A stretch of 64,000 nt of DNA from Chamaecrista fasciculata (lineage: Eukaryota > Streptophyta > Magnoliopsida > Fabales > Fabaceae). The stretch covers positions 369,521 through 433,520 of the forward strand of contig QANZ01044650.1 of the NCBI GenBank assembly GCA_003254925.1, read 5' to 3'. The notes beneath the pieces were generated by a model. It did no database searches. It was not told the origin of the DNA and saw only the letters and a list, made by a program, of their open reading frames with translations. Below are positions 11,585 through 22,875 of the stretch, one piece after another. The translations under genes were made by a program, and so were the position numbers. Numbering within the stretch: position 1 is the first letter of the stretch; the number at the start of each line of letters is the position of its first letter.

Positions 11585-14500
11585 TCAATGAGAAACACTC
11601 ATCTTTGAAATGTCTTCCAGCATAATTCTTGACTCAGCCGCAAAATCAACAGGAGCAATTGCTCGGGCTGTTATCCTCTGCCTCTTCTCGTTGTTGTATT
11701 CGTTCTGAGAAACACTGACCCGGAAAAGATGAGGGGTCCAAGTAGCTTGTTTCAATTTCGTTTGATATGGATTATCTTCTCCCTCCTAAGATCAACAAAA
11801 CATTAAAAAAAGAAAAAGAACCATGATGTCACTCCAATAATCCTAACACAAGTTTCTGAGAGTCTACCTGTGATTTGAGACTATCCAACTCATTAGCAGA
11901 ACACCCAACAATAGTCTCGGCCTCGTCATTGAAGACAGATATGTAAGCTTCTCCACTTGCATCAGAAGCTTTTACAACCATGATGTATCTGAAAAAGTTG
12001 GAACAGTATGAAAATTTTGAAGATGTGATATGTGATCCAAAGGGATTACACTTCGAAAATCAGCAACATCCCAGCCCCAAGACAAATATACATCCAATTG
12101 CAGGATGTTGATTGCATTACCTTAAACTGCTTTCTACATTTTTCTGACAGCCTTCACACCAATACCCACCGCCAATGGACTCGGTGACTTTTTTGTTGCA
12201 TGTTTGACAAGCACGGTACCACATGTTCTGGTCTGGCTTAACAAAGCTTATTATATGTGCTCTAATACTAAAGAACGCAGGCTGCCAAAACAAACAAGAG
12301 ACTTGATAAAGCTCAAGATTAAGTTAACCAAGACAATCCACTGAAATCATTTTGTTTGAGTAATTTCATTGATAAGAACTTTTTTTACCTTATCTTCTCC
12401 TAAAGATTTGTTTGAGGTTATCTGAGCTAGTGAAACTCGGTCAGAGTACACTGATCTCAGTCCATTTTTGGAAGCAGGACTTGAGCCAGAGCCTACAGAA
12501 GCCATTGAAGCATCCTTACCTTCGGAGTCATACCTGTTGACAAGATATTATGACTAAGATTTCCATAATAACACAACTAGAGAAAAGTAGTTTTCTGGAA
12601 TCTAACATACCAGCATCTAAGCTTTTTTGCTTCAGGTATTTCAGGATCAATCAGAAAAACGCTTCTGCTAATAGTTGACAAAGACACACCTGAAAATTAA
12701 AGAGATCCAAATGCGTTAAATATAAGGCTCATGCTGTCATTATATGCAATGAGTTTAGAAGCTAAAAGCTTAAGCAAACCTTGAAAATCCCCAACCCTCA
12801 GGGATTTAATTGCAACTATTGGAGATTTATCAGCAATGTCCAGCAACTCTTGCCCTATATTAGTTGCAAGCTCATTCCACAAAGACACAACCACTGTCTT
12901 CTTGCTGCAAATGAAATGTTGATATTTTAGAATATTCAGTATAACATGAAAGAACAAATGCTAATCACATGGAAAGATAGTGGATACGAACGTTTCATCA
13001 GCAATAGTAATATCACGCTTTGGAACACTCTCGTTGTTGCTCTTTCTACGAATGCTCATTGTTGGAGAAACATTCTGGACCACTCCAATGACATCTGGAA
13101 TTTATAGGCAGATACTTAGAAGTGCGTTTATTTAATTTTAGAAAAAAAAAACACATAAAAACAGATATGCTATGCCTTCTAGATAATACTCACCAACAAG
13201 TTCATTCCTACCAACAAAAGGACCCAGCTGATCAACCTGGACAAAATTAAACTTCGTTTCTGGAACAAAACTTTCTTCATTGGCAGCCTCTTCCACCTCA
13301 GAATTCTCATTCAATGTCATTTCATAATCATTTTGGACAGTTTTGAACTGCTTGTTAGCAACTTTTAAAGTTCCCTTTGAAATGTAGTAAACCTTCCCTA
13401 GTACAAATCTCTCATAAAATTTCCTGGCAGCCTCATTGAACATTGTTGCTTGAATTTGAGTGCCCTGCAATATTACGCCCAAATTTCAAATCAAGAACTG
13501 TAAATTTATTCAAACATTCAATCATTAAATTAAGGAATTTATTAGAAGACTTACATCTTCATCTGTCAATTCTACGTTGAAGACACAACCTTCCCCTCTA
13601 GCATTCTTATAGGTACGCATATTCCCTTTGCTTGTAACGCGAACCTTTATTGTCCAATTGCCCTGATAGGGGTTTAAGGAAACAAGAGGATGCACTCTGC
13701 GTGTCATGGCCATTCGTGCAGTAGGAGCCATGCTGAGACACCATTTGAAAATGTTGAATGCTCAGAGTTAGAACCGTTGAACATGAAAATTATAAATCTA
13801 TTTACTCATCATGGATTATATAAGAACGAGATAGCAAGCACACATACTTTCTATGTTGTTCATGTACAATCTGAGCAGCAGATTTCGCCACTATTTCTTG
13901 TTTTGGTCTCAAAATAATACCAGCTCCTTCACTTTTTACATCGCGTTTGACTTCACCGCCTTGCTTTGGCTTCAGAATAATACCGGCTTCCTCGTTCTTG
14001 ACTTCTGTTTTAATTTCCATTTCAAGTGCAGGGGAGACCGGTTCACATTTTGTGACAATAAGATATCTGAAGCACAAAAAGAATATCAGTAAAATCAACA
14101 AAAGTAGCTCATACATTGAGCCATTTACTTGGTACGTCGAAAACACTCCTTACTTCTCTGATTTATTTGGGATGTCGTTGAGGGTATAGTCAAGAATGCG
14201 GATAAGACCCAGGTTCTGAATATTTCCTGAAATGACCTGAGAATTCTGGTTTGAAGGAAGAATTGCTCTCAACTTCATCTTTCCATCACTGGCAGTAAAC
14301 CTATTGGCGGATCGACAAACGACCATGTCAGTACTTTATAGATCTTATAACAGACAGAAAAAGAAGTCATCATACACCCAAAAATTATAAACAATAAACG
14401 AATTTCATTTCCTCCAGGTAAATACAACGAATCAGAGATCCTAATGTCAAATCAAACAATAAACAGCCATCAACTTAGGCTCAGATCAAAAGCTTGAGCA

Positions 14501-14819
14501 TGAACGCGATAAAGTATAACTCCAATAACTTCAATTGACAATGGGTGCGAATCATTTAACATAATAAAATGAAAGTGCGAAGAAACCCCCTTTTACATCC
14601 CCAAAATTCTAGCAAAGAAACATATGATCTACACAGATTAAACAAAAGTCATGGGAAAGCAAACTGCAAAAGGCGAAGGATGAAGACTCACATGTATCTG
14701 TTACCGCTTTGCTTGAGATCCAGAACTTGAACGACAATCTCAGGGAGCTCCGAAGAAGAATCGGGAGAAGGGTTAGCAAGCAATATAGAAATCGCATCTG
14801 GGGTCACTGATTTCGCCAT
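11585..14819 (-). CDS. RPA1A: Replication protein A 70-kDa DNA-binding subunit (RPA1)
   Basis: Large subunit of the heterotrimeric single-strand DNA-binding complex used in replication, repair and recombination in the nucleus. Twelve coding exons (minus order): 14692-14819, 14154-14300, 13848-14066, 13555-13732, 13194-13464, 12992-13094, 12780-12904, 12611-12689, 12389-12533, 12121-12281, 11868-11988, 11585-11785. They sum to 1878 nt, 625 residues, with phase kept at every junction. Domains: N-terminal interaction OB fold (about 1-110), a linker with a repeated GIIL-KPKQ motif (about 120-165), DBD-A (from about 180, NPYQGNWTIKVRVTSKG), DBD-B (about 300-415, SLWNELATNIGQELLD) and DBD-C (about 440-610) with a zinc-binding C490-x2-C493 ... 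C507-x2-C510. Length and architecture fit the plant RPA1A class; the exact paralogue letter is less certain. E2F-like sites lie upstream. Confidence 0.93.
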
Positions 14820-14930
14820 TTCTCTTGGGAAAGCTGTAAGCGATTTAGGGTATTTGGAAGACGAATGAAGAATGATATGAATACAGAAGCGAAGCGAGAG
14901 TGAGGGAGTGTTTTAGTATAAGTGGATTTC

Positions 14931-14940
14931 TGGCGGGAAA
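14931..14940. promoter_or_regulatory. E2F-like site TGGCGGGAAA, RPA1 promoter
   Basis: TGGCGGGAAA lies 112 bp upstream of the RPA1 ATG and fits the canonical E2F/DP site. E2F control of replication genes, RPA included, is established in plants, so S-phase expression is a reasonable inference. Confidence 0.65.
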
Positions 14941-15050
14941 TGCTTTTCGAAATGATTTTCTAGCGCCACGATTGAGTTTTGGATTTGTTTTTGTTTTTAA
15001 TTACAAGTTTTCATTTTGGTTTCGCGGTACCATTTTTAAGCAGCGTTAAG

Positions 15051-15060
15051 TGGCGCCAAA
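15051..15060. promoter_or_regulatory. Second E2F-like site TGGCGCCAAA, RPA1 promoter
   Basis: TGGCGCCAAAA, 232 bp upstream of the RPA1 ATG, matches the other common E2F form (TTTTGGCGCCA read from the opposite strand). It strengthens the case made by the nearer site. Confidence 0.6.
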
Positions 15061-15089
15061 ATGTATTTTCCTTTTTTCCTTTTTTACCC

Positions 15090-15654
15090 TTAGTGCAATT
15101 TTTGTGTCAAATGGTCATTCCGGTCCTAAATACATTTCCTAATGTTTATTTTAGTCCTTTATGTTTCAAAATGTTCAAATTGATATTATATGTTGGCAAA
15201 ATACTTCATTTTGGTCCCAAACTATTGAATATGATCATATTTTTCTTATTTTCACGTTAAAATGTGATGAGTTCATAGCTACGTATTGCTCTGAAATAGT
15301 AATTTTTATATCTAATTGGGGTAGTCACTAAACAAGGTCAAATCAATCTCAAAAATTGAAAAATATACCTCTTGTTTCACTGTTAAACAAACAAAATTGA
15401 TTATATTTTTCTAGTTTCAAGTTCAAATGTGACGACTACGAGTTACTTTTAACAAGTCATTTAAACTTGAAATGAATAACGAAAAAAATATGACCAAATT
15501 CAATAATTTGATATGAAACAAAAACATTTTACTAACATTTAAAATTAATTTAAATATTTTAAAACATAAAGAACTAAAATGAATATTATTACATACAGTT
15601 AAAATGACCCTTCGACTTTTTTGGTTTTAGGAAACCAACCAAAATTTGCGCTAA
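15090..15654. mobile_element. Degenerate terminal-inverted-repeat element
   Basis: Left TTAGTGCAATTTTTG pairs with right CAAAATTTGCGCTAA, and the arms continue inward through GGTCATT/AATGACC and TTTTAGTCCTTTATGTTT with its complement. No clean target duplication remains. No coding. Confidence 0.5.
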
Positions 15655-16380
15655 AACCTTGTATTGCATGATTAATATTATAAACGACTTTAGGATAAAT
15701 TGATGTATAATCACCGTGACCGTGTATTTATCTCTTAAAAGTTAAAACATTTGGGAGAAAAAAACTAAATAATTTATAAAATCAGAAAATGTAATCAAAA
15801 ATAAATTTGAATTAAGGCAACATTAATTATTTTCACAGCGTAGTTAATATAGTATAATGATTTGGATTCGACAGTGATATTTTCCAAAACAAACAAAAAG
15901 TATTTTATTTTTAATATTATAAAACCTGCATATCTTTATAATTTAACTTTTCATTCGCTGGTTGTAATGAAATTTGCGACGCCCTCCGATTGTTGAATGT
16001 TATGAATTTATATAAGAGAAAATCGGACTCCAAAACTTATTGTATTCGAGTTCTATCAAGTGCTGAGTCACGATACTGAAGAAAAAATTATTTATTTTTT
16101 TTATTTTCAATGTTAGTCATTATTTTGTTTATAAATTTGTTTTTCTTTTAAGTGGCCTACATATGGCCATGTTTTTTATTTTTCTAAAAAAATGACTTTG
16201 AAATCTCGAGAGTGAGATAAATACCTATGGTTTATTCTAATGGTAGCATGCCATGAGAAATATGCTTCATTTGATTAACGGACCCATTCCCTTTCATAAA
16301 AGCCTTTCTAGTAAAGCATACATGGCAAATTTTAGACAAGTCTCAATCTGTAGTATCTCAATGAGTTCTGAATAAGTATA
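15655..16380. other. AT-rich intergenic sequence, nothing recognised
   Basis: No exons, tandem repeats or clear element boundaries were seen. Confidence 0.5.
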
Positions 16381-17400
16381 TCACACCGCACTCATATTTT
16401 GATTTCAAACCCGGCACCTCGAAATCATTTGTTTGGAAGGGTGTCAAACAATATGGTCACATCATTACAGATCATCTTAAGTGGAGACTTGGGAGGAGGG
16501 ACAAGATTGATATCAGAAGCAAGTTTTGGGGGGGCCACATCGATGGGCCACCTACGGGGGTGATGGTTAATGACTTATTGGATTACACTACATATACTTG
16601 GGATCATCATAAGATAAATCTGGTCGTTTCTGCCACGGATGTGGAGACGCTTCCCAACACTCCGGGACCTATGCGTTATGTTCCACATTCGTGGATTTGG
16701 ACTCTTATTGCCACCGGGTCGTACACCACAACAACGGGTTTTGAGCTACTTCATCGTGTAGACCGTCCGGACAATGGTAATAACACTCAACAGAGTTTCC
16801 CTTGGAAGGATTTATGGAGGACAAAAGCTCCTATGAGGGTGTTGCTGACCGTTTGGAAGATCTTTAATGACGCTCTTCCGACTTACACGAATCTAAACAA
16901 ACACCATCTTCACTGTGAGATTGTCTGTCCTTTCTATGGTGAGAATGATGATTCAATTTCTCACATGTTATTGCGTTGCCGTTTTTCTAGAACTGTTTGG
17001 TTTGGACTACCATTTTCGATTAGAACGGACTTTGGGAATCAACAATTCTACAGTTGGCCGAGGTTTTGGATTCTTCGATGGCGGAGAAATAGAAACCTCT
17101 TTGAAGAGGCTTGGTTGACGATCCTGGTGGGGCTTGATGTGATTTGGAAATGCAAGAATGACATCATCTAGTAAGGCGTGAAGGCAGTGCCATTTACGAC
17201 AATTGGGTCCATTATTGCTTCTATAAGTTTTTATGTTTGTGTTGATAATCGGACTACAGATACGTCTGTTGAAACTTTGTTTACGTCTCATGCTATTGCG
17301 TCCTCAAGCTATAATCAAAGTCTTTCCCCTTAGTAGATACTTAGGGGTTAGGGATTGAGGATAATACGTTTGTGTTACTCTCCATTTTTTATATATATAA
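16381..17400 (+). mobile_element. LINE (L1-type) 3' remnant with zinc-binding RVT domain
   Basis: One frame stays open from about 16381 through 17171 and encodes the C-terminal part of a plant non-LTR retrotransposon polyprotein. It contains FPWKDLWRTKAPMRVLLTVWKI, shortened here to its core WKDLWRTKAPMRV, then the zf-RVT Cys-His array (CPFYGENDDSISHMLLRC) and RTVWFGLPF. This is the zinc-binding reverse transcriptase module plus a fragment of the following region. The reverse transcriptase and endonuclease domains are missing, stop codons close the frame upstream, and the 3' end fades into an A-rich tract near 17400. It is a dead, 5'-truncated copy. Confidence 0.8.
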
Positions 17401-18388
17401 AAAAATCATCTAACAACATATGAAGACTAATTAGTTAACCTATATACAATACAATGGTAAACAGAAAAATGAACTAAATGATTTCCCATCTATGAGCATC
17501 AACATGCCACAAATCCGATAAAAAACAAAATGGGCTAGCTACGTATAGTTAATAGCCTTAGATACTGCATTGCAGATGCAACTATATTTTTTTTTTAGTA
17601 CAGATGCAATTATATATGATGCATACACAATCCGTCATTTGAAAGATATACAAATTTATAACTTCATTTTCAGAAATTTAACTCATTTTATTATCAAAAA
17701 ATTATGGAGTAAATATAGTTTAGCTTCTTAAATTATTTTTTTAAGATTACCTTTTAGAGACAATAAACTTTAAATATATTGAGTTCACCGTATTCAAAAA
17801 TTAAAAGTGTATGAATTATATGCTTAAAAGATTGAATTATCAACTAATATATCTTTCCAAAACCAAATTTGTACGTTACTTAGCTTGTATATATGTACAT
17901 TAGCTAGAGTGTGTGTAAAAGACTTAAAATGGCACGAACAGTTAATGGTTTTGGCTTTTGGAAGCTGATATTACATCACCTAGTGCGTGTCCTAATTAGT
18001 GAGAAGGATCAATATCATTTACAGCAAGGGAAGCAACAAAACCATTTGCTAGAAGCATTTGAAGTGAGCTTTGGGGGTTGATCAGCTGCAACATTTGGTG
18101 TTTGATTAGATTTTGAGGTACTGTTCTCTCCCTCAATCTCTGTCTTTGCATCTCTCGTTTGCGTCTCTATCTTCTCTGCTTTCTCTTTTTCTTTCTTTGA
18201 TGGACATGGTGGACTTTTATCTCCTCCTGATCGTCTTCACATATCAAAACTCTACATTTCAATTATTTGTTCAACATGCATATATATATATATATGCCAA
18301 ACATATCGTCACCCAAAAACTTTAAAAAGTAAAAGTAATGGTGGTATGTGATTGTGACAATGTTTAATGAGTATGAAGAGTGGGATCA
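17401..18388. other. Intergenic, AT-rich; pyrimidine-rich stretch at its right end
   Basis: No recognised exon. 18120-18210 is strongly CT-rich and could be a plant leader or non-coding transcript, but no supporting coding region follows. A short (TA)n lies at 18283-18296. Confidence 0.45.
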
Positions 18389-18397
18389 TTATAATTA

Positions 18398-18770
18398 GGC
18401 CAAAGTGTACTTTTGGTCCCATAATTTTTGATGAGGCCTCAATTTGATCCCATAACATTTTTTGTAGAACTTTTGGTCCCATATTTTTGCTCATGTCTCA
18501 ATTTAGTCCCATGTTGTAATTTTGGTCCCATATCTTTAGGTCATGTTATAGAATTGATCTCATATCTTTGCAAAAGCTTCCACATTGTACGACTGATGGG
18601 AAAACATTTTGTACATATATGAGACCAAATATGCAACAAAAAAATTGAGACCATATAATACCAATTATGCATCTGACCAAAAGATATGAGACCAAAAGTG
18701 CAACAAAAGAAGTTACAGGACCAAATTAAAATTCAAATAAAAGATATGGGAAGAAAAGTACACTTTGACC
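18398..18770. mobile_element. Mutator-like MITE, GGCCAAAGTGTA family
   Basis: Inverted termini GGCCAAAGTGTACTTTTGGT and its complement at the right end, with internal 'GGTCCCATA' modules in both arms. Flanked by TTATAATTA (18389-18397) and TTATAGTTA (18771-18779), a 9-bp duplication with one mismatch. Same family as 21180-21579. Non-coding. Confidence 0.8.
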
Positions 18771-18803
18771 TTATAGTTAAGGGGTTAATAGGATATTATG
18801 ATT

Positions 18804-19306
18804 GAGGAAAATATTATTTGGTCCCTCCTTTTTCGCAGTTTCAACTATTTGATCCGTGCATTTTTGAAATCGACTATTTGGTCCCTCAAAAATTAAAAAT
18901 GTCAATTCGTTAGTCCCACATGTATCATAATCGTCAACTATCAGACGTTAAATGTCACTTTGGCATCCTAATCATCTAAACCAATTGAATTAGACCAACA
19001 AACACAATTAAATTAGCCTAAAATTGAGTTAGACTCAAATATTTGTATTACACGTGAAGCTTCCAAAATGCATAAATTATTGAATTATTCTCAAATCTCA
19101 AACCCTAAGTGGTCCAAAATAGTTAAATATGTGATATTTAACGTGTTACTTGTGTACTTAACGACCAGATTATGAGTGTTGGTAACGTAGATAGGCTACA
19201 GAGACTAAGAGTTGACATTTATAATTTTTTAGGGACCAAATAGTCTATTTCAAAAATGCAAAGACCAAATAGTTGAAACTGAGAGATGAAATAGTAAGTT
19301 TCCTCT
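18804..19306. mobile_element. Mutator-like MITE, GAGGAAA family
   Basis: Left GAGGAAAATATTATTTGGTC and right arm ending AAGTTTCCTCT are inverted repeats, followed inward by CAGTTTCAACTATTTG and its complement. Flanked by perfect 9-bp copies of ATTATGATT (18795-18803 and 19307-19315). It ends 77 bp beyond the stop codon of the gene at 19392-20210. Confidence 0.82.
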
Positions 19307-19391
19307 ATTATGATTTTAGTTTTTGAACCTGGATAATGGATATGTGTCTGTATCCAAATCATAGGATATTATGATACAGTGAGAAGAGAGC

Positions 19392-20210
19392 TTACACTTT
19401 GAAGGCAAAAGATTTGGTGCTACTACCATCAGAATGGCGAGACTGGTCGTGATGAAAACTAGCGACCTCACTGGTCTCAATGCGCGACGTCACAGAAACG
19501 GACGTCAAATCGCAATCTTCCTCTTTGATTCTGTTTTCCATTATCACTTCCCTCATTGTCTCTGCAGCTTCCGCCTCCGTTACTCCTCCGAACCCTTCCT
19601 GGCTTATTTCGTTGAATTTGTTCACCGGACTCAACGCCGGCGCCGTCGCAGGCGGCGGTGAAGGTGCCGTCGGCGGCAGAGGACTGATCGGCATGTTCAT
19701 CTCATTGTTCAACCAGCTCAATTCCTTCGTGAAACTCATTGTCCCTATGTGGATGCTGAACAACGACTCGTTCGACTCCATGCTCCATTCTGGGGTATTC
19801 GATTTCGTTCTATCGAAGACGTGGGACGGAATCCTGTACGCCGATGGCGTATCTGGTTCCTCCGTGCGCTCCATCACCTGCACCGGAGGGTTTTGTGTCG
19901 GCGATTTGGAATTCGCCATCGAGCTGATTGGGAATTCCTCGTCGCTGTCATCTGAAGTCGATTTAGGGTTTGACATTGCAGATGCATAGTGCGAATTTGA
20001 TGATTCGCCTTGAGGAGTCGATTTAGGGTTTGAAATTGTTTCAGATGCATTGGGTGAATTTGATGATTCGCCTTGAGGAGTGCGGGCTGGCGTTTCGGAA
20101 TCTGGAAATCCTTGATTGTCGACAATTTCGGGCTCCTTGCTCATTGAATCATTCGGCGATTTGGAGAGACTCTGCGATGATGGCGGCTTGTTTTCCGAAT
20201 CGCTGTTCAT
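19392..20210 (-). CDS. Plant-specific Ser/Pro-rich protein of unknown function
   Basis: A 272-residue intronless reading frame with good codon structure. I do not recognise a named family. The block IPSHVFDRTKSNTPEWSMES followed by NESLFSIHIGTMSFTKEL (residues 128-164), and the tail RHSDGSSTKSFAFKV, look like the conserved motifs of an uncharacterised plant family, so I regard the gene as real. Residues 44-64 and 65-84 are a tandem duplication (TPQGESSNS...NPKS twice). A Pro/Ala stretch lies at 174-193. No signal peptide or membrane segment is seen; the composition suggests a disordered nuclear or cytosolic protein. On the minus strand a likely 5' UTR intron runs from a donor near 20812 (CCATGTAAGTC) to an acceptor near 20444 (TTGCAG), placing a leader exon at about 20813-21130. 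Confidence 0.72.
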   Translation of the reverse strand: MNSDSENKPPSSQSLSKSPNDSMSKEPEIVDNQGFPDSETPARTPQGESSNSPNASETISNPKSTPQGESSNSHYASAMSNPKSTSDDSDEEFPISSMANSKSPTQNPPVQVMERTEEPDTPSAYRIPSHVFDRTKSNTPEWSMESNESLFSIHIGTMSFTKELSWLNNEMNMPISPLPPTAPSPPPATAPALSPVNKFNEISQEGFGGVTEAEAAETMREVIMENRIKEEDCDLTSVSVTSRIETSEVASFHHDQSRHSDGSSTKSFAFKV

Positions 20211-21179
20211 TATCAGTACTGAAAATGCTTGATCGTGAATTGGAGGAGAGGTTGAATCGGGATGGTTCTTGATGGTTGCATTTCTTGCGATTCGAGAGAA
20301 TCTTGTGGTGCCAACTCTGATTGATGACGATGATGCAGAGGATTGAATCGGACCTAAAATTTATCCTAGCACTATTGCCATGAACATGTTCAATCAGCGA
20401 GTAATCACGTTTCTGGAAAATCCTTGTGATGATTTTGGGAAGCTGCAATGTATATCATCACATCATCAATACAGATAAACAATAACACAAACCATTGAGT
20501 ATAATTTTGATCTCTGATCAATAATTTCAGAGAAATCACAATTTTGAGGCATGACATTTGATCACAAAACATACAAAGGAAATAGACAAAAGAAACATAA
20601 TTCTCTCTCAATCTTTCGAAAAACACATACACGAGATGGCGATTCTTGAAGATTATATAGTTCATAATTTCTTGGTTCATGCACTTCCACATTTGTTACT
20701 TTCTAGTTCTCTAAGGCCATTTTAAGCTACAATTCAGTAATGATTTTCATGTCATGTGCAATATGTGGAAGAAAACTATATTGGAAACAATTCAAAAGCA
20801 AGACTTACATGGAATTGGAAAAGAATGTGCCAAGAAAATTTGGAAAAAGAATAAAAGAAAAGAAATCAAAGAGGCTGCCGATTAGGCCTCTTAAATGAAC
20901 AAAGCATGAAATGACCCAGAAATCAGCAGCCTCTCTGGCTTCACGTAGTAAAGAAGAAATAGGTAGGAAAAAAAAAATCAGAAGAAGGTGATGAGCAAAG
21001 GAAGAGAGAGAGTGTGTGAAGATAATTGTGATAAAAAATGGTTGGATGAAAGATATGGCTTCGCAGAAGTTTAGGCGTTTCATTCTCGTGTCGTAGTATT
21101 TCGGCTGCGGTGAGCGTTTGTATTTTGGTGTTCATAAAATGAACGAACGATTCGAAGCTTTATTCCATTATACAAAATT

Positions 21180-21579
21180 GGCCAAAGTGTAAATTAGGTC
21201 CCATATCTTTTGCTCAGTTTCTAATTTGGTCCTGTATCTTTTTTGTTGCAGTTTTGGTCTTATATCTTTGCAAAATATCCCAATTTCGGTCTTATATTTT
21301 TTAGTCAAGTTGCAAAATTAGTCTCATATCTTTACAAAAGGATAAACTATTAGTTGATCATTTTGTATAAATATGAGACCATTTCTAAATGTAACCCAAA
21401 AATATATGACCAATTATGCAATTAGCCCAAATATATGAAACCAAATGTGTATCAAAAAAAGATATAAGATCAAATTGGGACCAGACCCAAAGATATGAGA
21501 CCAAAAGTACAATAAAAAAATATATGAGACCAAATTAAAAATGGAGCAAGAGATATAAAACCAAAATTTCACTTTAGCC
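21180..21579. mobile_element. Mutator-like MITE upstream of the Ser/Pro-rich gene
   Basis: Begins GGCCAAAGTGTAAATTAGGT and ends CACTTTAGCC, with arms of GGTCCCATATCTTTT modules. Perfect 9-bp target duplication TACAAAATT at 21171-21179 and 21580-21588. Same terminal family as 18398-18770. It starts about 50 bp beyond the presumed 5' end of the leader exon of the neighbouring gene. Confidence 0.88.
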
Positions 21580-21588
21580 TACAAAATT

Positions 21589-22701
21589 ACCAATCACCCA
21601 AGTATCTAAGAACATTAAAAATTTGCTCCCGCAAAAATAGTCAACAACTAGAGGACTTCAATTTTAATTTCGGCCAAATTACAGTTTCTGTCTCATTTAT
21701 GGTGAATTTCAACATGGTTTTTATGTCTTTTTTCCATGCTTCAATAATTAATTTTTTATTTTGTAGTCCCAAACCATTGAATCTAATCAAGTGATCATAT
21801 ATCATTCATTTTAAGTTTCGATGCAACGAGTCCTAAAGATACACATTGCTTTCAACAAGTTATTTATCTTTCTAGTTGAGATTGTCAATAAATAAGATGA
21901 CAACAGATAAAGTACTTAGTGGTTTTATCATTATCCGTATTCATATCAATATCTATTCATAAGATTTGATACTTGTACCTTATTTGTACCCAATAAATTA
22001 ATATATGTATTCGTACCTTATCCGATATCTCGTATATCATGTATCTGAAATATCTAAAATACCTTAAAATACTAAATATATGATAAGATATACTAATTCA
22101 AACACATAATATATTCGATATTTGTTACTCAATATCCATTAATTAAAATAAAATAATAAAATAATAGTAAATATAAAAACTATGATAAAAATATTTATAT
22201 CATGAGGTATTAAATATCGGTTACCCTAACTATTGGTTCATTTCAGACAAATATCGAGTCATTTAAGCAAAATATTTGTAGGCACACAATATCTGATACT
22301 TTTTTTTACCACTAGTACCTTATCCAATATCTCATACTCGACGGGTATCAAATATTTTTTACAACTAAATTTTGACATGTATTATAGATGCTTGTCCAAA
22401 TTGTCATCCCTATTAGCACACAGTCAAATCGAACTCAAGAAGTAGATTGATCGTTTTGGGTAAAAAAGTGAAATTAGTTATATTTCTCTTATTTACATCT
22501 AAATGCGACGAATTCAAAGTTATAAGTTATTCTTAACAATTTTTTTTTATTCTCAAATAAAGTTAAATCAAACCCTTAATATTATATTCCGAGACCACAA
22601 AATTTAAAATTATAAAAACATAAAGAATTAATTTTTTAAGAAAAAAAATTAAAGTTATTTTAAAATTTACTATATAGTTTCTAGTTGTATATATATATAT
22701 T
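21589..22701. other. AT-rich intergenic, decayed repeats
   Basis: Contains ATATCTCGTATAT/ATATTCGATAT-type simple motifs between 21960 and 22370 and 'ACAGTTTCTGTC'-type arms that suggest degraded inverted-repeat elements. No gene and no clean boundaries. Confidence 0.4.
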
Positions 22702-22875
22702 CTAGAGGCTTTGCGTGCCCTAACGGGCACGCAAATATATATGGAAATGAGGGACTAAATCGTTAACACAGTAAAAAAGAAGGGATCAAATAATAATTTT
22801 TCTCTTATTATTAATTTTGTACTATAGTTTTAAAATATAGACGACCAGAAAGGGGTGGAGCCATATAATATAAGA
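22702..22875 (-). mobile_element. Short non-autonomous Helitron (174 bp)
   Basis: Read on the minus strand it starts A|TCTTATATTATATGGCTCCA and ends with a perfect stem-loop (GCGTGCCC GTTA GGGCACGC) followed by AAAGCCTCTAG. The terminal 19 bases match the Helitron at 1755-2201 at 17 positions. The 3' flank is A instead of the usual T, so the boundary may be off or mutated. Confidence 0.65.

Noticed and set aside
17900-18325. Possible microRNA precursor or leader exon with CT-rich sequence
   Set aside because: I compared it with plant microRNA families I remember and found no match, and I saw no convincing hairpin or downstream coding exon.
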